Source: Symbiodinium natans
Lineage: Eukaryota; Sar; Dinophyceae; Suessiales; Symbiodiniaceae
Reading direction: 5' to 3'
NCBI GenBank assembly: GCA_905221605.1
Contig: CAJNDS010002215.1
Span: forward strand, 303,501-367,500
DNA length: 64,000 bases
Part shown: one piece after another, positions 42,108-54,100 of the stretch
Position numbering within the stretch: the first letter of the stretch is position 1
Layout: the number at the start of each line of letters is the position of its first letter
Program-made: the position numbers and the translations under genes
The notes under the pieces: generated by a model
Told to the model about the DNA's origin: nothing
Databases searched by the model: none
The model's input: only the letters and a program-made list of their open reading frames with translations

Positions 42108-45100
42108 GCGAAGCGCCTTGGCAAAGGCAGCTTTGGGACCGTCCACAAAGCTTGGGCCCGGGCCCCACCGCTCAAGGGTGTTTGGCAGCTGAGTCAGGGC
42201 ATGTCAGGGCTGAGCTGAGTCGGGCAAGGGATACGGGAAGGGGTACAAGTTCAATGCTCCTTCAGGCACGTGAGCGTACGCGGCCATCACATGCAGCATG
42301 CTTCTAATCCAAAGGTCAGGTCGACAGAAGCTACCCGAGCGGTGAAGTACATTGGTGTGGAGCGCATGAAGGCCAGCAGCCCAGGTTGCGACGTTGCGAT
42401 GTTGGGCCGTGGAGGGGGAGGGGGAGCAACCAAACCCCTTGACTCATCCCCAGGGTGCCTTCTCACCTCGACTGGTCCGAAATATTCGAGTTTTAGTTAG
42501 TTTCCTTGCAGGAGAAGATCAACGTCTTGAAGAAAGAGATCGAGATCATGAAAGCCTGACGGGGCACTTTCTCTGTGTGGCAGATGCTTGCATGTCAAGA
42601 CCTCATTCGGCCTTACAGCGGATCCCTGAAGCAGCAGGTAGGGGGAGGATGCAAAGGCAGAAGGCTTCATAGTGGTCATGCGGACTGAAGCCTTACAAAA
42701 GGGGGTTTCCCAGTGGCAGTGGCAGCCCGAACCCTTCCGGCAGGCAGTGGATCACCCAAACATCGTGATGCTCTATGAGATCTTTGAGAACCACAAGCGC
42801 AGCCCTGAGACTTTGCTGAGGAAACGACCTCTCCTGCAAGAAGGGTCAGAGCTGGTACAGGGTTGTAGGGCATGCTGCGGGCAACGGCCGTGAATAGCAA
42901 GAACTCTTCCAGGATTCCGCTTACTTAGAAAGGGCCCCCATATTGGCCCAGATGGCCACCCAATCCGATGAACGAGCACTCACCGAAAAGCCCACGCTTC
43001 TTCAGGCACGTGCTGCTTGTCATGGAGCTGTGCACTGGAGGCGCCGGACTAGGACGCTTCGGGAGGACTATGTTATAGTGAAGGTTTCGACACGCAAACA
43101 TGTAGAATGACAGCAGGGTTCAAATCCACGGACGGACCCTTTTCAGTTTGCAATGAGTGCAGCATGATGTCCCAGGCTCTCTTCAGACTCGGGTGCGGAT
43201 GTACGGGCGCTTTTGTGAGGCGGGGCAGACCCCACCTTTAATGAAGAGCGCAAGAGGGGTTGAACTGGACTTCTCGCTGCCGAGCCTGGAATCTTCAGAG
43301 ACTCAATCGAAGGCAGAAAGTTGGACAAGGATAACAAGTAGTCAACAACTTCAATATCCCCAGGTCTTACGGGAAATCATAGAAGATTGCAAGAAGCTCC
43401 ACCACTAAGCTGCATTATTTTGCAGCCCCAACGGTGCCGCAGGGCGAAGCCTAGAGCTCATTAATGGCACGGTTGCTTGGACTGCTTCTCCTCCCTGTTG
43501 CATGTAAATTGCATACGCCTTGACTTTGTTTCGCATGCGATCAGGAGCAAAGTGCCATTGCCTTGCAGCAGATCCTGAGAGCTGTCTTCTACTTGCACTC
43601 GACCGTGCTGGGTTTTGGTGCATCGTGTGCATGAGATGGCATCATCACGTGTTGACGTTTGGGGAGCGGACTGAGGCATTTCTGATTATGTAGCATGGCC
43701 CAAACCCCGGGCTCGAAGTGCTTTGGAGCCGCAGGAACGGAATTGTGCATCGCGACTTGAAGGCTCGAGCTTCATGGTGTCTCAAGGAGGGCTCCGCAAG
43801 CAGGCTCGTGACTCTAGAGTTACTTTTTTCGCGTTGCTTTGGGGAGGTTCGGAGGGCTCGGAGTCTCGAGGTGACAGGCTGATTGCAGCAAGACATGGCC
43901 GTCTGTTTTTGGAAAGGGGCGGATGCCGAAATGTCCCCAGCCTTTCATCGGGGGTTGCGCTTCCGGCAATGAAATGCTCAATGTGCACAATGAAAATAAC
44001 AGTGATCTATGCAATATCTGCTCAGAATTGTGCATATATGCATAAATACATTTTTTAAATGTATCTTCATACATAGGCATCCTTAAGTAGATAGAATATT
44101 TGAAAATCAGAAAAAGCAAACCCCCCTCTCCGCCTCAGCCTGTTGCAGCCTGCTCGCGGGAACCCCATAGATAGAATATACCTGGCCTCAGCGTGGACTA
44201 AAGCCCTGCAGGCCCTCGTAAACCCCCATACATGGAATACACCAGGTTTCAAGTGAAGACACATAGAAGCTGAGACGCATAAGTCTCGCAGGCCGTCATT
44301 GTAACCCCATCTGGTGCTTGACGAGTCTTGAAACCATAGTTAGAATATGTGTGCAGGAGGGCCCGAAACGGGCTTTTTTTCGGGGTCCCGAAAATATTCT
44401 ATCTATGGGTTTTGGGACTCTTTGAGATATTCTATCTATGGGTTTCAATATTCTATCTATGGGTTCCGTCAAAAACGCGGGAAAAAGCACAAAACCTCGA
44501 AAATAGAACCCCCCCCCCGAAAACCATATTTTATCTATGCAAGGATGGCTATATACATATATGTAGACTGAATGCCTCTCTTCGAGGCGGACAACGTGCT
44601 CTTGTCAACCGACGAGTCCATCAGGAAGACGTGGGGCCACCCAGGGTTCGGACTTTGAAGGCTCTGACGCACCGGCTCCGATGTCTCAAGAAGGGACCTC
44701 AGGGACCTCAGACCTCAGGGTTCCGCTTGAAGTCAAAGAATATGCTAAGATTGGGGGTGATGTCTGCTTGAAGGAAAAGGATTGAACAGATCAGGGAAGA
44801 TTTCTAGGCGTTCATCCTGGCGGCGTGGGGGACGACCCATTTGCACGCGGGATCTGCATTGAGGCCTGAGCCCCACTTACACCACGAGAAGTTCACCCAA
44901 ACAGTAAGAAACCATGGGCACACGAAAGAGCACCGCAACGGTTCAAGAGCACGTCCCAAAGACACCAAGAGCCCAAGCGACAGCTTCATTTGGCGAAGCC
45001 AGAGGTCCAAAATCGACGACAGTTGGAATTTGGCGAAACGTCAAATCGCGTTGGCAGTGTCGAGGACGACGAGCGCGCGCTCGCCCCGGCGCCTAGGCGA

Positions 45101-48100
45101 GAGCGCGATCGTAGTCAGCAGGAGAAAAAACGGACGGTCCCGGACCGCGCGTTCCGCGCGGCACATCTGTCTACCACCGCTTACTCTTCACGTTTACTCT
45201 TCACGTTGGAGAGTCTCCTTTATTTTGGGAATTTGAATGGTGCACTTGACCTGAGGCTGCTCAAGGTCTCGGACTTCGGCCTGTCATGCTACTTCAAGCG
45301 CCCTAGCTGATCCTTACAAACAGCTTCATGCGCCACACATTCATCTCAGTGGAGATGGACAGTTTGCAAGAAGGGTTGAACATGCCGGTGCTGATGTCCT
45401 CGCTGTCAGCGCCATTTTTGATGCCAGCGATTGCTTTTGACCTGCCAAGCTTTCCGTAGTGTGTCAGCCGCCCTGCGCCGTCTATCTACCTTACCTGTCT
45501 GTCTCACTGTCGGTGATGTCTAAGTCTATCCATCGATCCATCTATCGCCATGGCTCCAAGCATCTACCCATCCATCTACTTGACTTGTATCTGCCTAATG
45601 TGGGGAAAGATATCAGAATACACCCATGTACATATTGCTATCACAATTGATTCATGTAGTATTATCTTCAGTTTCAGGCTTTCAGGTAAACTTTCTGGCA
45701 TTCATCATGGGCTCTCGTATGTGGAGGGGACGGTTTGCCTGCTACACTCTTCCAGCCGCAGACAGTCAGTTGCACATCTGCAAACCCGACTCATCGATCT
45801 TGTATCCAAGATTGCATACACTGGTGCCGAGGCCAAACCAGATCTTCGTTGACAAAGTGGGTACAGTCACGCACATGGCACCGGAAGTTTTGCGACGAAA
45901 GTCATCCCGACGATGGTTGCCACCATTTATCATGTCTTGGGACAACTGCGTCTGGTGGAAACAAGTGACTAGCACTTCACTTTACGAGCGCGTGTGGCTG
46001 AGAGCGTTGTTGGGTTGGATGTCGTTGGTGCTTCACTTGGTAGCGACATTTCGGTGTTGTTTTAGCAGCGCGCCTCGCGGGACAAGTGGCTACACTTTGC
46101 CTGCATGAAAGTCCAGGCCATTTTTTGCCATTGCCGTTCGCGCCGTTTTCGCGCACTTTGGCGCCTGCTCTGGGCTGTTTCGCAGGAGTTTGGCTTAGGG
46201 CTTAGCTGAGGGTTTAGGGTTTGTAGTATGTAGGGTGTAGGGTAGATTCGAGGGATGTGGTTAGCCGTGGCGCGAGCGCGCGAGCTTTCCGGGCATGCAG
46301 CCATCTGGCTCATCTGTCGGCATGCAATATCCAGTTCATAGGGGGGTTGTGCCAACATCCTGCCCTCGTTACAAAGTCGTTTTCAATGTGTTCAATAGAC
46401 CTTTGATCCATTGCAAGAGAGGACCCTCAAAAGGGATCCGAGTTTTGAACAGCCCCCATGAAAACACAATCTTTGATCAGGCCACGTCCTCGAGGTTCAG
46501 GGAGACATTCTGATAGAGCACCTGGCAGCCTCCGCAAACTTCACGCCGGCTTTGCATCATGCCATGAGCCACTGGAGGCCTATACTCCACTTTTCAGCCA
46601 ACCCATCATGAGTCAGGTTGCCCTCCCGAGCAGTCGTGCTTCCTGTCACACCACTTGCATCATGTGGCCACGTGACGGCTACGGCGGCTATGGCTATGAT
46701 GCGCAATCCGAGGTGCACAGCTTGACTAGCAGTGGTCCTAAAGCTCAGCCTTTCATTAACTTGCTCAGAAGCCTACTACATGCGCTACCATCTGTTGTAC
46801 CCGTGAAAAGGGTGGAGATGTTTCTCCCAAGAATGGTTGATCATGGACGGGGTGTGAAAAGATGAGGATGGACTGCAAAACCACACACAAGTGATTTTCT
46901 CTTCCCGGCTCTTCGCTGGTTCCTAGCTCTCCATCGCAAAGCTGCAGGCGACGTGGCATCATCAGGCCTCATGTGGGGGAGCTTTTGTCCGGTGTCGATG
47001 CCGCCGCCGTGTTGTCAAATTCTGATGTGCCATCTAAGAAAGCTCTGGACATGATGCTTCAAACACGATACCCCACAGCCTGAACCTGATCCGTTTGTGC
47101 GTAGAATGCAGCTCTTGTCTACGGAGCCAGCATTTCAGAATGGTCGTTTAGAGGCAGATACCACAAGAAAATGACAAGCTACTGCTATAGACTGCACACC
47201 TCCAATGCTCTCTTCCGAAGTTCTGTTGTGACCCTACCAGCCCCGTAAGCCCTCAGGGCCCGGGCACCATGCGACCATCAGGCCAGGCGCATGTAGAAGA
47301 TGCGAAGCATGAGAGACTGTGACAGTGAGTGGGGTAAATGCGAGTTCAATCCGGGACAAGTTAACAAGCACCGACACAGAGGTTGTAGACAGAGCCTTCT
47401 GCCCTGAGCAAGATCCCAGGTCCGGTGGCACCGCCCATGGGAATGCCTCCGCATGGCACTTCGACCAGCAGCCCTTCAAAGGTTTTGAGTACTTCAACGT
47501 CTACGATGGTTCTGCTGTGCATGAGTTGCATGTCGTCCGATCACGAGCTTGGCGGCTTTTCATTACGGAACTCAGGAGCAGTACCCCACGTCGTGCCTCC
47601 AGTGCAGTCTCCAATGGCGCGCATACCAGGCAAGTCTGAGCTTCATGCAACTCCTTCTGACCCGGGTCAGAAGTTTTCATGAAATCTAGTTGTAATATGG
47701 CAATGTGAATTTGCCCTTTGGCCTTGTCTAGCACCATGAATCCACCCTTTGCAGTGAACTGCCACTTGTTCTCTTGGGCACGGTGCTTACAAGCCTGCTC
47801 AGACAACACGCTAGTAGGAGCGGAGTGCCCTTAAGGTGCACCAAGAAACGTCGTTGGCATTCACACGAAAAGCTGCACTCTAGCGATCCTCAGAAAGCAA
47901 GATGGGATGCTGGAGGTTTTGGAAGCTTGGGGGCAGGTGGTTGGCTGCTTGAAAATGCGAAAATTAGGTCTGAAATTTTGCAAAAAGTGGCGGACAATTG
48001 ATGGTATGCTTGTTGAGAAAATAATTTGGTGATGCGGGGTGTGTGGGGGATGAAGTGGTATGCTGTTGGAGAAAGCGGTTGGGAAACATGAGTGGAAAGT

Positions 48101-51100
48101 GGGGTTGTGGTGTGTGGGGGGGGTCTATGTGCGGTGCCATACGCCTAAATAGGCAAGGTATCATCTAACTTCTTTCGACAGGGATCAGGCCCTCACCACT
48201 TGTTCGTTATCGCCGTGTTTGAAATTCCCGCGACAGCGCTTGGTGATCATGAAGTCGGGCCTACCTCACAGGCGGTCACAGGCCCCGAAATAAGAGCTGG
48301 ATATCCATGAGAGGTGCAGCCGCGATACCCCCGCAGCCGGGAGTCACTCAGAGCTGCAATAGAATGAGCCCATGATCCCCTGCTTCGGTTCTCTTGGCCG
48401 GGGCAGGTTTGATATACAAGGGTGGCGCAAGTTCCGTTAGTGTTCCATCACTTGAGAATCACTCTTGAATGGCTTCTCATGTCGCAGACTTCGGCGCATT
48501 CCTGCAAGGCATATCCGATGTCTCCATCAGCCCCAAGCACTTGGAAGCCACTCGGTTTATCTCGGTAGTTGGGTGATGTGAGGACGATTGAAGGAACGTG
48601 TCTGTTCTGGAGGCTGGTCAGCAGGTGGTTGGAGCTTGCCCTGTGCCAGGGCAGACCCTTTTGACGTGCTGGGCGATGCAACCTGGTTTCCACAACCAAG
48701 CCTGCGTCGATCTGTGCCACCTGGAGCAGGCCCTTGCCAAATTTGCCGAAGAGAATGCGACAGATTTACGTCCCTTCGAACACAGAGTTTGCACAACCTA
48801 CACTGCACCCACCTCTTCAACAGGTCTAGAATTGTGGAAAGGAAACGAAGCACTTTCCTTGACCCTCCGCGGTCTGGTCATCGAGTGCTTATTCGAGCCC
48901 AAGTATGCTTTTTGAATGTGTCGCAGCTAACAGGCTCACTTAAAAACATCAGCTAACCCCCTCCCCCTGCCCCCCCCCCCCGCTCAATTTTTGCACAGGT
49001 CTGCCGGGGAACACTCTGGTTGAGGCGTGAGTCAAGCAACTGGTGCAAGTGGCGTGGAGTCTGTTGGGCACTTGAGCACCCCCGCGCTTGGTGTCTGCTT
49101 TGGAGCCTTGATGCATTGATGCAAGCCGAATATCCTCATGCTGTAGTGTGGGATTGTTTGCAGAAATTGGGAAGGCCAGCGAAAATGGAGACGAAGCAGA
49201 TGAGATGGTGTTTCTCCGCAGGCGGTGGGCGGAGGGCTGATTTGCTGAGGTTTCAGGCTCGAAGGCATGCTTGTGGCAGCTGGTGAGGTTACGTTAAGGC
49301 CAGAAAGCTGGAAAACATTGGAAAACTGCAGCAACTATGGAGTTGTTGCCAGGCCTCTGTATCAGGAGTCAGTACAAGGCTTCGTAAGGCTTCGCAGGTA
49401 CCTGAAGGTCATGGTGGTTGCACAAGAATGAACGGTTGTAAAGAGTTGTGCTATGCCGATGCAAATAGAAGCAGCCACACAGCTGCATCCGTTTACTGGT
49501 TGCCAGTGTGCTCACATCCGCCAGGGCAGCAGCCCTCCTGGGTTGCGAGGTACCAGAGGCTGCGCGCCAGGCGGTCAGGGATGTGCATCCCAAACTGCTA
49601 TGCCAATCTGTCTCACAAACCCAGGACCCGCAGAAGGCCGCCTTTGCCGAGGCCCTGTTTGATCTGTTTGGGTAGATTTTAACGCTATGCGACCCGCCTC
49701 GGCCTGGCCCAGCGCAGCGCCCGGCGCATGCTCGCGGCATCCGCAACTGCACAGGGTCACATAGGCGTCCAGGGCAGCTGTAGAGGGGGGGTGGGGGGGG
49801 GTACTGCCTCTGGTCCTGGCGAACCGTCCGCTTGCGGACCCCGGATTCCTAGGGGGGGGTACCCATTTGAGGCAAAAAAAGGTGTCCGAAAAAGGGCTTT
49901 GGGGGGAGAAGAGGGAGGGGGGTGCCTGTTCTCACAACCTATACACCTTCGGCCCGAGGCCTCGGCGGATTGATCATTCCTTTCCTTGTGGTGATGGTGC
50001 TTTCTTCTTCTTCTCTTGCGCCTGTAGGCCACGCGCCTCCTTATGGCGGTGGTGGGCTTCATCTGCGAAGGCCATTGCTAAAGCAAACAAGCTGTCCATT
50101 CTGCATGTCTCTGCATATAAACTCAAATACGTTTCATGCGAACCATAAGTGTCAGCATGTGTTCTTGCACTGAATGAGGATGTGAACCACGGGCGCTTGA
50201 ATACAACAGTGTCTCCTGTTTAGTGCGCCCAGTCAGATCTCGTGGGATCCTTTGAAGAATCTGTCGAAACAAAGGCAGTCGAGTGTGTTTGCGCTGTGAA
50301 TCGCTGTGATGACCGCAGCCAGCTCAATTTTTCTGAAGGGTCCCCTTGTTGAAGTAGAGCCGATGCTGAAGTCTCTGACATCCTTATCGCATATTATTTC
50401 GAGCAAGCATAGATCAGTTTAGTGGCATTTCTGTCGGGGGGGGGGGGGGGTTTCTCGTCAAAGCAAAGTTGAAACGGCAAAGACTTTGAACGCAGCGTCG
50501 CGCCTGGAAGGCAACTGCCCACCGATGCTGAGGGGAAATGCTGGGAGCCTACCTTGTTCTATTGAAAATTTATTTCAAGGACAGCCTGTGGCAACAGCTG
50601 TTGTGCAGTAGCCGGCTGGAACAACGATGCCGCGATATGCTCCCTCGTCCCAAACTGTGTGGGATGCCTTCCCTGGTCACGGTAGCCATCAGAATCATGC
50701 CGCATCGCAGCGTGTCGTATCACGTATCACCGTCCCGCCCTGCACCCCGCCTCTTTCGCTTTTTTCAGAGATGGTTAGCAGCATGCCCATGACTTCAGGT
50801 GGTGACTCGTGGCCCATACCTTCCTGCCTGGTCGGGCATTGTGCCGCACGTTATGCTCAGAGCCCCTTGTTCTGGGAAGAGCGTGCAGAGAAGGGTCCAT
50901 AGCTACCACCCAGTGTATGACTTGGAGTGCTCAAGCCGAAACTCATCTCCTGCAACCCGCTTCATGCTGCCTCGTAGATCCCACCAGATTCACGGCTCCA
51001 CAGCTAGTGAACCCAGGACTGGTTCGACACCAATGACGCCTCTTCAGTGGTGAACTTTTTCGGGTGCCAAACGCGGAGCTTTCTGCTGTGGACTTGTAGA

Positions 51101-54100
51101 GAACCACCCTTTGAGCCTTGAACATGCCCTTTGAAGCCCCCAAATTCCCTGTCCGACATTTGTGAGCCTTCACTCTCATGGAGGTCTCAGTGGCTTCGCA
51201 AAGCTTTCGAAGCAGCAGATCGACCGAAGAGAGGGCTTCCCAGTCGCAGTCTAATCTGGCGATCCGGGGAGAGCCGTTCTCCAGGTGATTGCTCATATCC
51301 AGCAAATGGGCAATGTTGTTGAGCATGCTCAAGTCGCACCACACGGTCGGACACATCGCTGCGGTATTTGTTTCGAATCAACCTAAACACCCACGTGCTG
51401 GCCGATGCATCTCTCCTATCTGGCAGATACACGCAACGTGTCCCCAAAAAACGGAAAGCCTCAGTTGTACCTGTGCCCCTATGCCCCCTATGCCCTACAG
51501 AAGGCAGTTTGTGACACTTCTCTCGCGCGCGGCCTACGCCGAAGTACTGCGGCCAGGAGTAAGGGCTCGGGCCTTACAATGGGCGTTTGAAGCTTGCTTT
51601 TGGGGCGGTGTCTTGGGAATTGAGGTAGTTGATCAAATGAACATGTTCATGAGGGGAAGGGTCCATCCAAGCATCTTTGCGACTAGCGAACATCCACGCT
51701 GTTTCTACTGTAGCCCCGCTGCTCTTGTAGCCTCGCTGCTCTCGTGGCATACGTCGGTACTGACAATGAACCAGGAGTTGCTTTGCAAAATGTGCGAAAA
51801 TGCTGCACTGCTGCACTTGGACCTGGACCTGGTGTGGACTCTGAGGCCCTCCGAGCTCCGTGGCAAAGAGTCTTTGCCCCCTGGCCAAGTCGTGGCCATG
51901 CCGATTCAGCAGTAGCCATGCAATTTACCTTTTTCGCAATCCTTTCTAACGCCCCTTGGTGAGAAATGCCTGGACCAATTTTGGCAGGTGGCAAGACCGG
52001 GTCCGGGGTGGATGTTGACCACACGCGAAGCATGGGTAAAGCCGTGTAAAGCCTGACGCCCAACAGAAACAACTGAGGACTCGACTGCTCTAGGAATTGA
52101 AAGCAGGCTGATAGGCTTCGGGTGGTGCTCATGCTTTCAACATCAGACGTCTTGAGAGAATGGTGCAGCACACTTTCGGATATGTATTCCGCCCACCTGA
52201 AGCGGCTGTGCCTGCGGCGTGCAAGATGGCCGATACAAAGGCAAAGATACAAGATGGCGCACAGGCCTTGCCCTCTGCTAGCTCTGCTATAGCTGCTAGA
52301 CTGCTAGACCCAACATCATCAAATATCCAGTCCGGCCTTCCAAACACCTTTCACATGCCTCTCGACGCGTTTTCCTAATCAACAGCCCCTCCCCCCCCTC
52401 CACCCCCTCCGTCTTTCAGCTGAGGAAAATTTCCCCGAGTTGGGGATCTTTCGGGCACTTCTCACTCACGTCAGGAGGCCATGCGGTTGTTGATGCGTGC
52501 ACGCTTCAACGATTCAATGCCGAGATTTATCAACTCATTTCCTTGACCATTGATGACTCCGAGATGTCTTGAACGAAGGGCCATGGATTCATGGGGGTGG
52601 GTTGTCGCCAGATTGCTTTGCTTCGACAATCCGTGCTGGACATGGGCTAAAGCAAGGGCAGTATGCCAGCAACCAGCTGCTACTATAGACTATGTATAGA
52701 CTAGAGGCCCTTCTGCAACATGCTGGTAACACCACTGTCGCGATGCCTTTCAAACATTACGTGGGGAACCTTTTGCTAAGCTGCCAGACGTTTGTGGGAA
52801 GATGCACGAGATCGAAGTCGCAGCAGGCCACTGCATGTATTTCAGTTCCAGTTGCGCTCAAATCTTAGGACTGGATGCAGGTGTTCTTCGGCCCATGACA
52901 TCTCTGAAGTCACCCACCGTGAGCCAGATTGTCGCATATACTATGCTGATGACTGTGAGTAGGAGCCGGGAGCGGAAACCGAAGGTGGAGCCCAAGAGTG
53001 AAAAGAAGCAGGAGACGGCCTCATGGAGCTTCTGATGTACGGTTTTGATGGTTTGAGTCGATGAGTTCGCACAGATTCGCACACCTTTTTTTGTTTTTGT
53101 GACCGTGTCGCTGTGTCAACCATCCCCCCATGGTATCGCTCGCCACCCAACCCCGCCCAGCCCCCGCCCCCCCCCTCCCGTAAACCACAGCCCTCACGCA
53201 AAGCCTTCTACACCCCAAACCACAAAAAACCCAAGCCCTAAACCTAGAAACCCTAAGCCCCAAAATCTGCAAAACCTACAAAAACCGCAAACAAAACCCA
53301 CAAAAGCTTGAACACCTAAACCCTGAAACTCTAAACCGAAAACCATAAACCCCCAAAACCCAAAAGCCCACATGCTAAACCAGTGGGGGGAGGGGAGATA
53401 CCTTGGGGGGGCGGGTGGGGGGTGGGGGAGGGCACTGCGCAACGCTGCACCACAACATGTGTGTGCATGCGCGTGCGTGTGCGTGTCTCTCCTTTCCTCA
53501 CTATGACGATGACAAAAAAAAGTATATATATATACATATATATATATAGTGCTCGGCCAAGTCCTGTCTCCATTTGTTGTTGAGCGCCTTGCAGGAGGGT
53601 GTTCGGTTCATCGTCAAAAATGCTGGGAACCTCCCCGCATCGGAGCTGGAAGAGCCCCTGGGATCTGTTGGATATCCAAATTTGACATTGATGTTGCCAG
53701 CGCGAGGGTCGTGAACCAAGGCATTTCCAGTCCTTTGGCAATGTGCTCTCGTGCAATGTGCTCATCGATAAGCGGACAAAGAAATCCCGGGGTGTTGCAT
53801 TCGTCGCAATGCGGCCGGAACCTGAGAGTTGGTGAAGTTCTTAGTTGAACTTGGTAGCATACGCTGCGCAGATAAATTGGCTCAGAAACATCATGCTTAG
53901 CGATTTCGTCGTTGTTTGTCATCCAAGGCCTGAAGGCTACTATGAGGGTCGGCCAGTCACCGTTCTTTGCTTAGTTTCAGAAGCATGGGTGCGACCACCC
54001 ATGTTAAGAACGTCACAAGTGCCCACTAGAAGCTGAGCGCTTGCCGTTTGGATGTTGTTTCCACATGGGAGTTCTGGAGTTCTGGACGTCAAGGTGCAGA

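Noticed and set aside
52802-53035. 78-codon + ORF ending ...KKQETASWSF as a complete small gene
   Set aside because: Its last third (52963-53011) is better explained as an exon spliced through a GA-AG intron to the RRM exon at 53595; the rest is not convincing.
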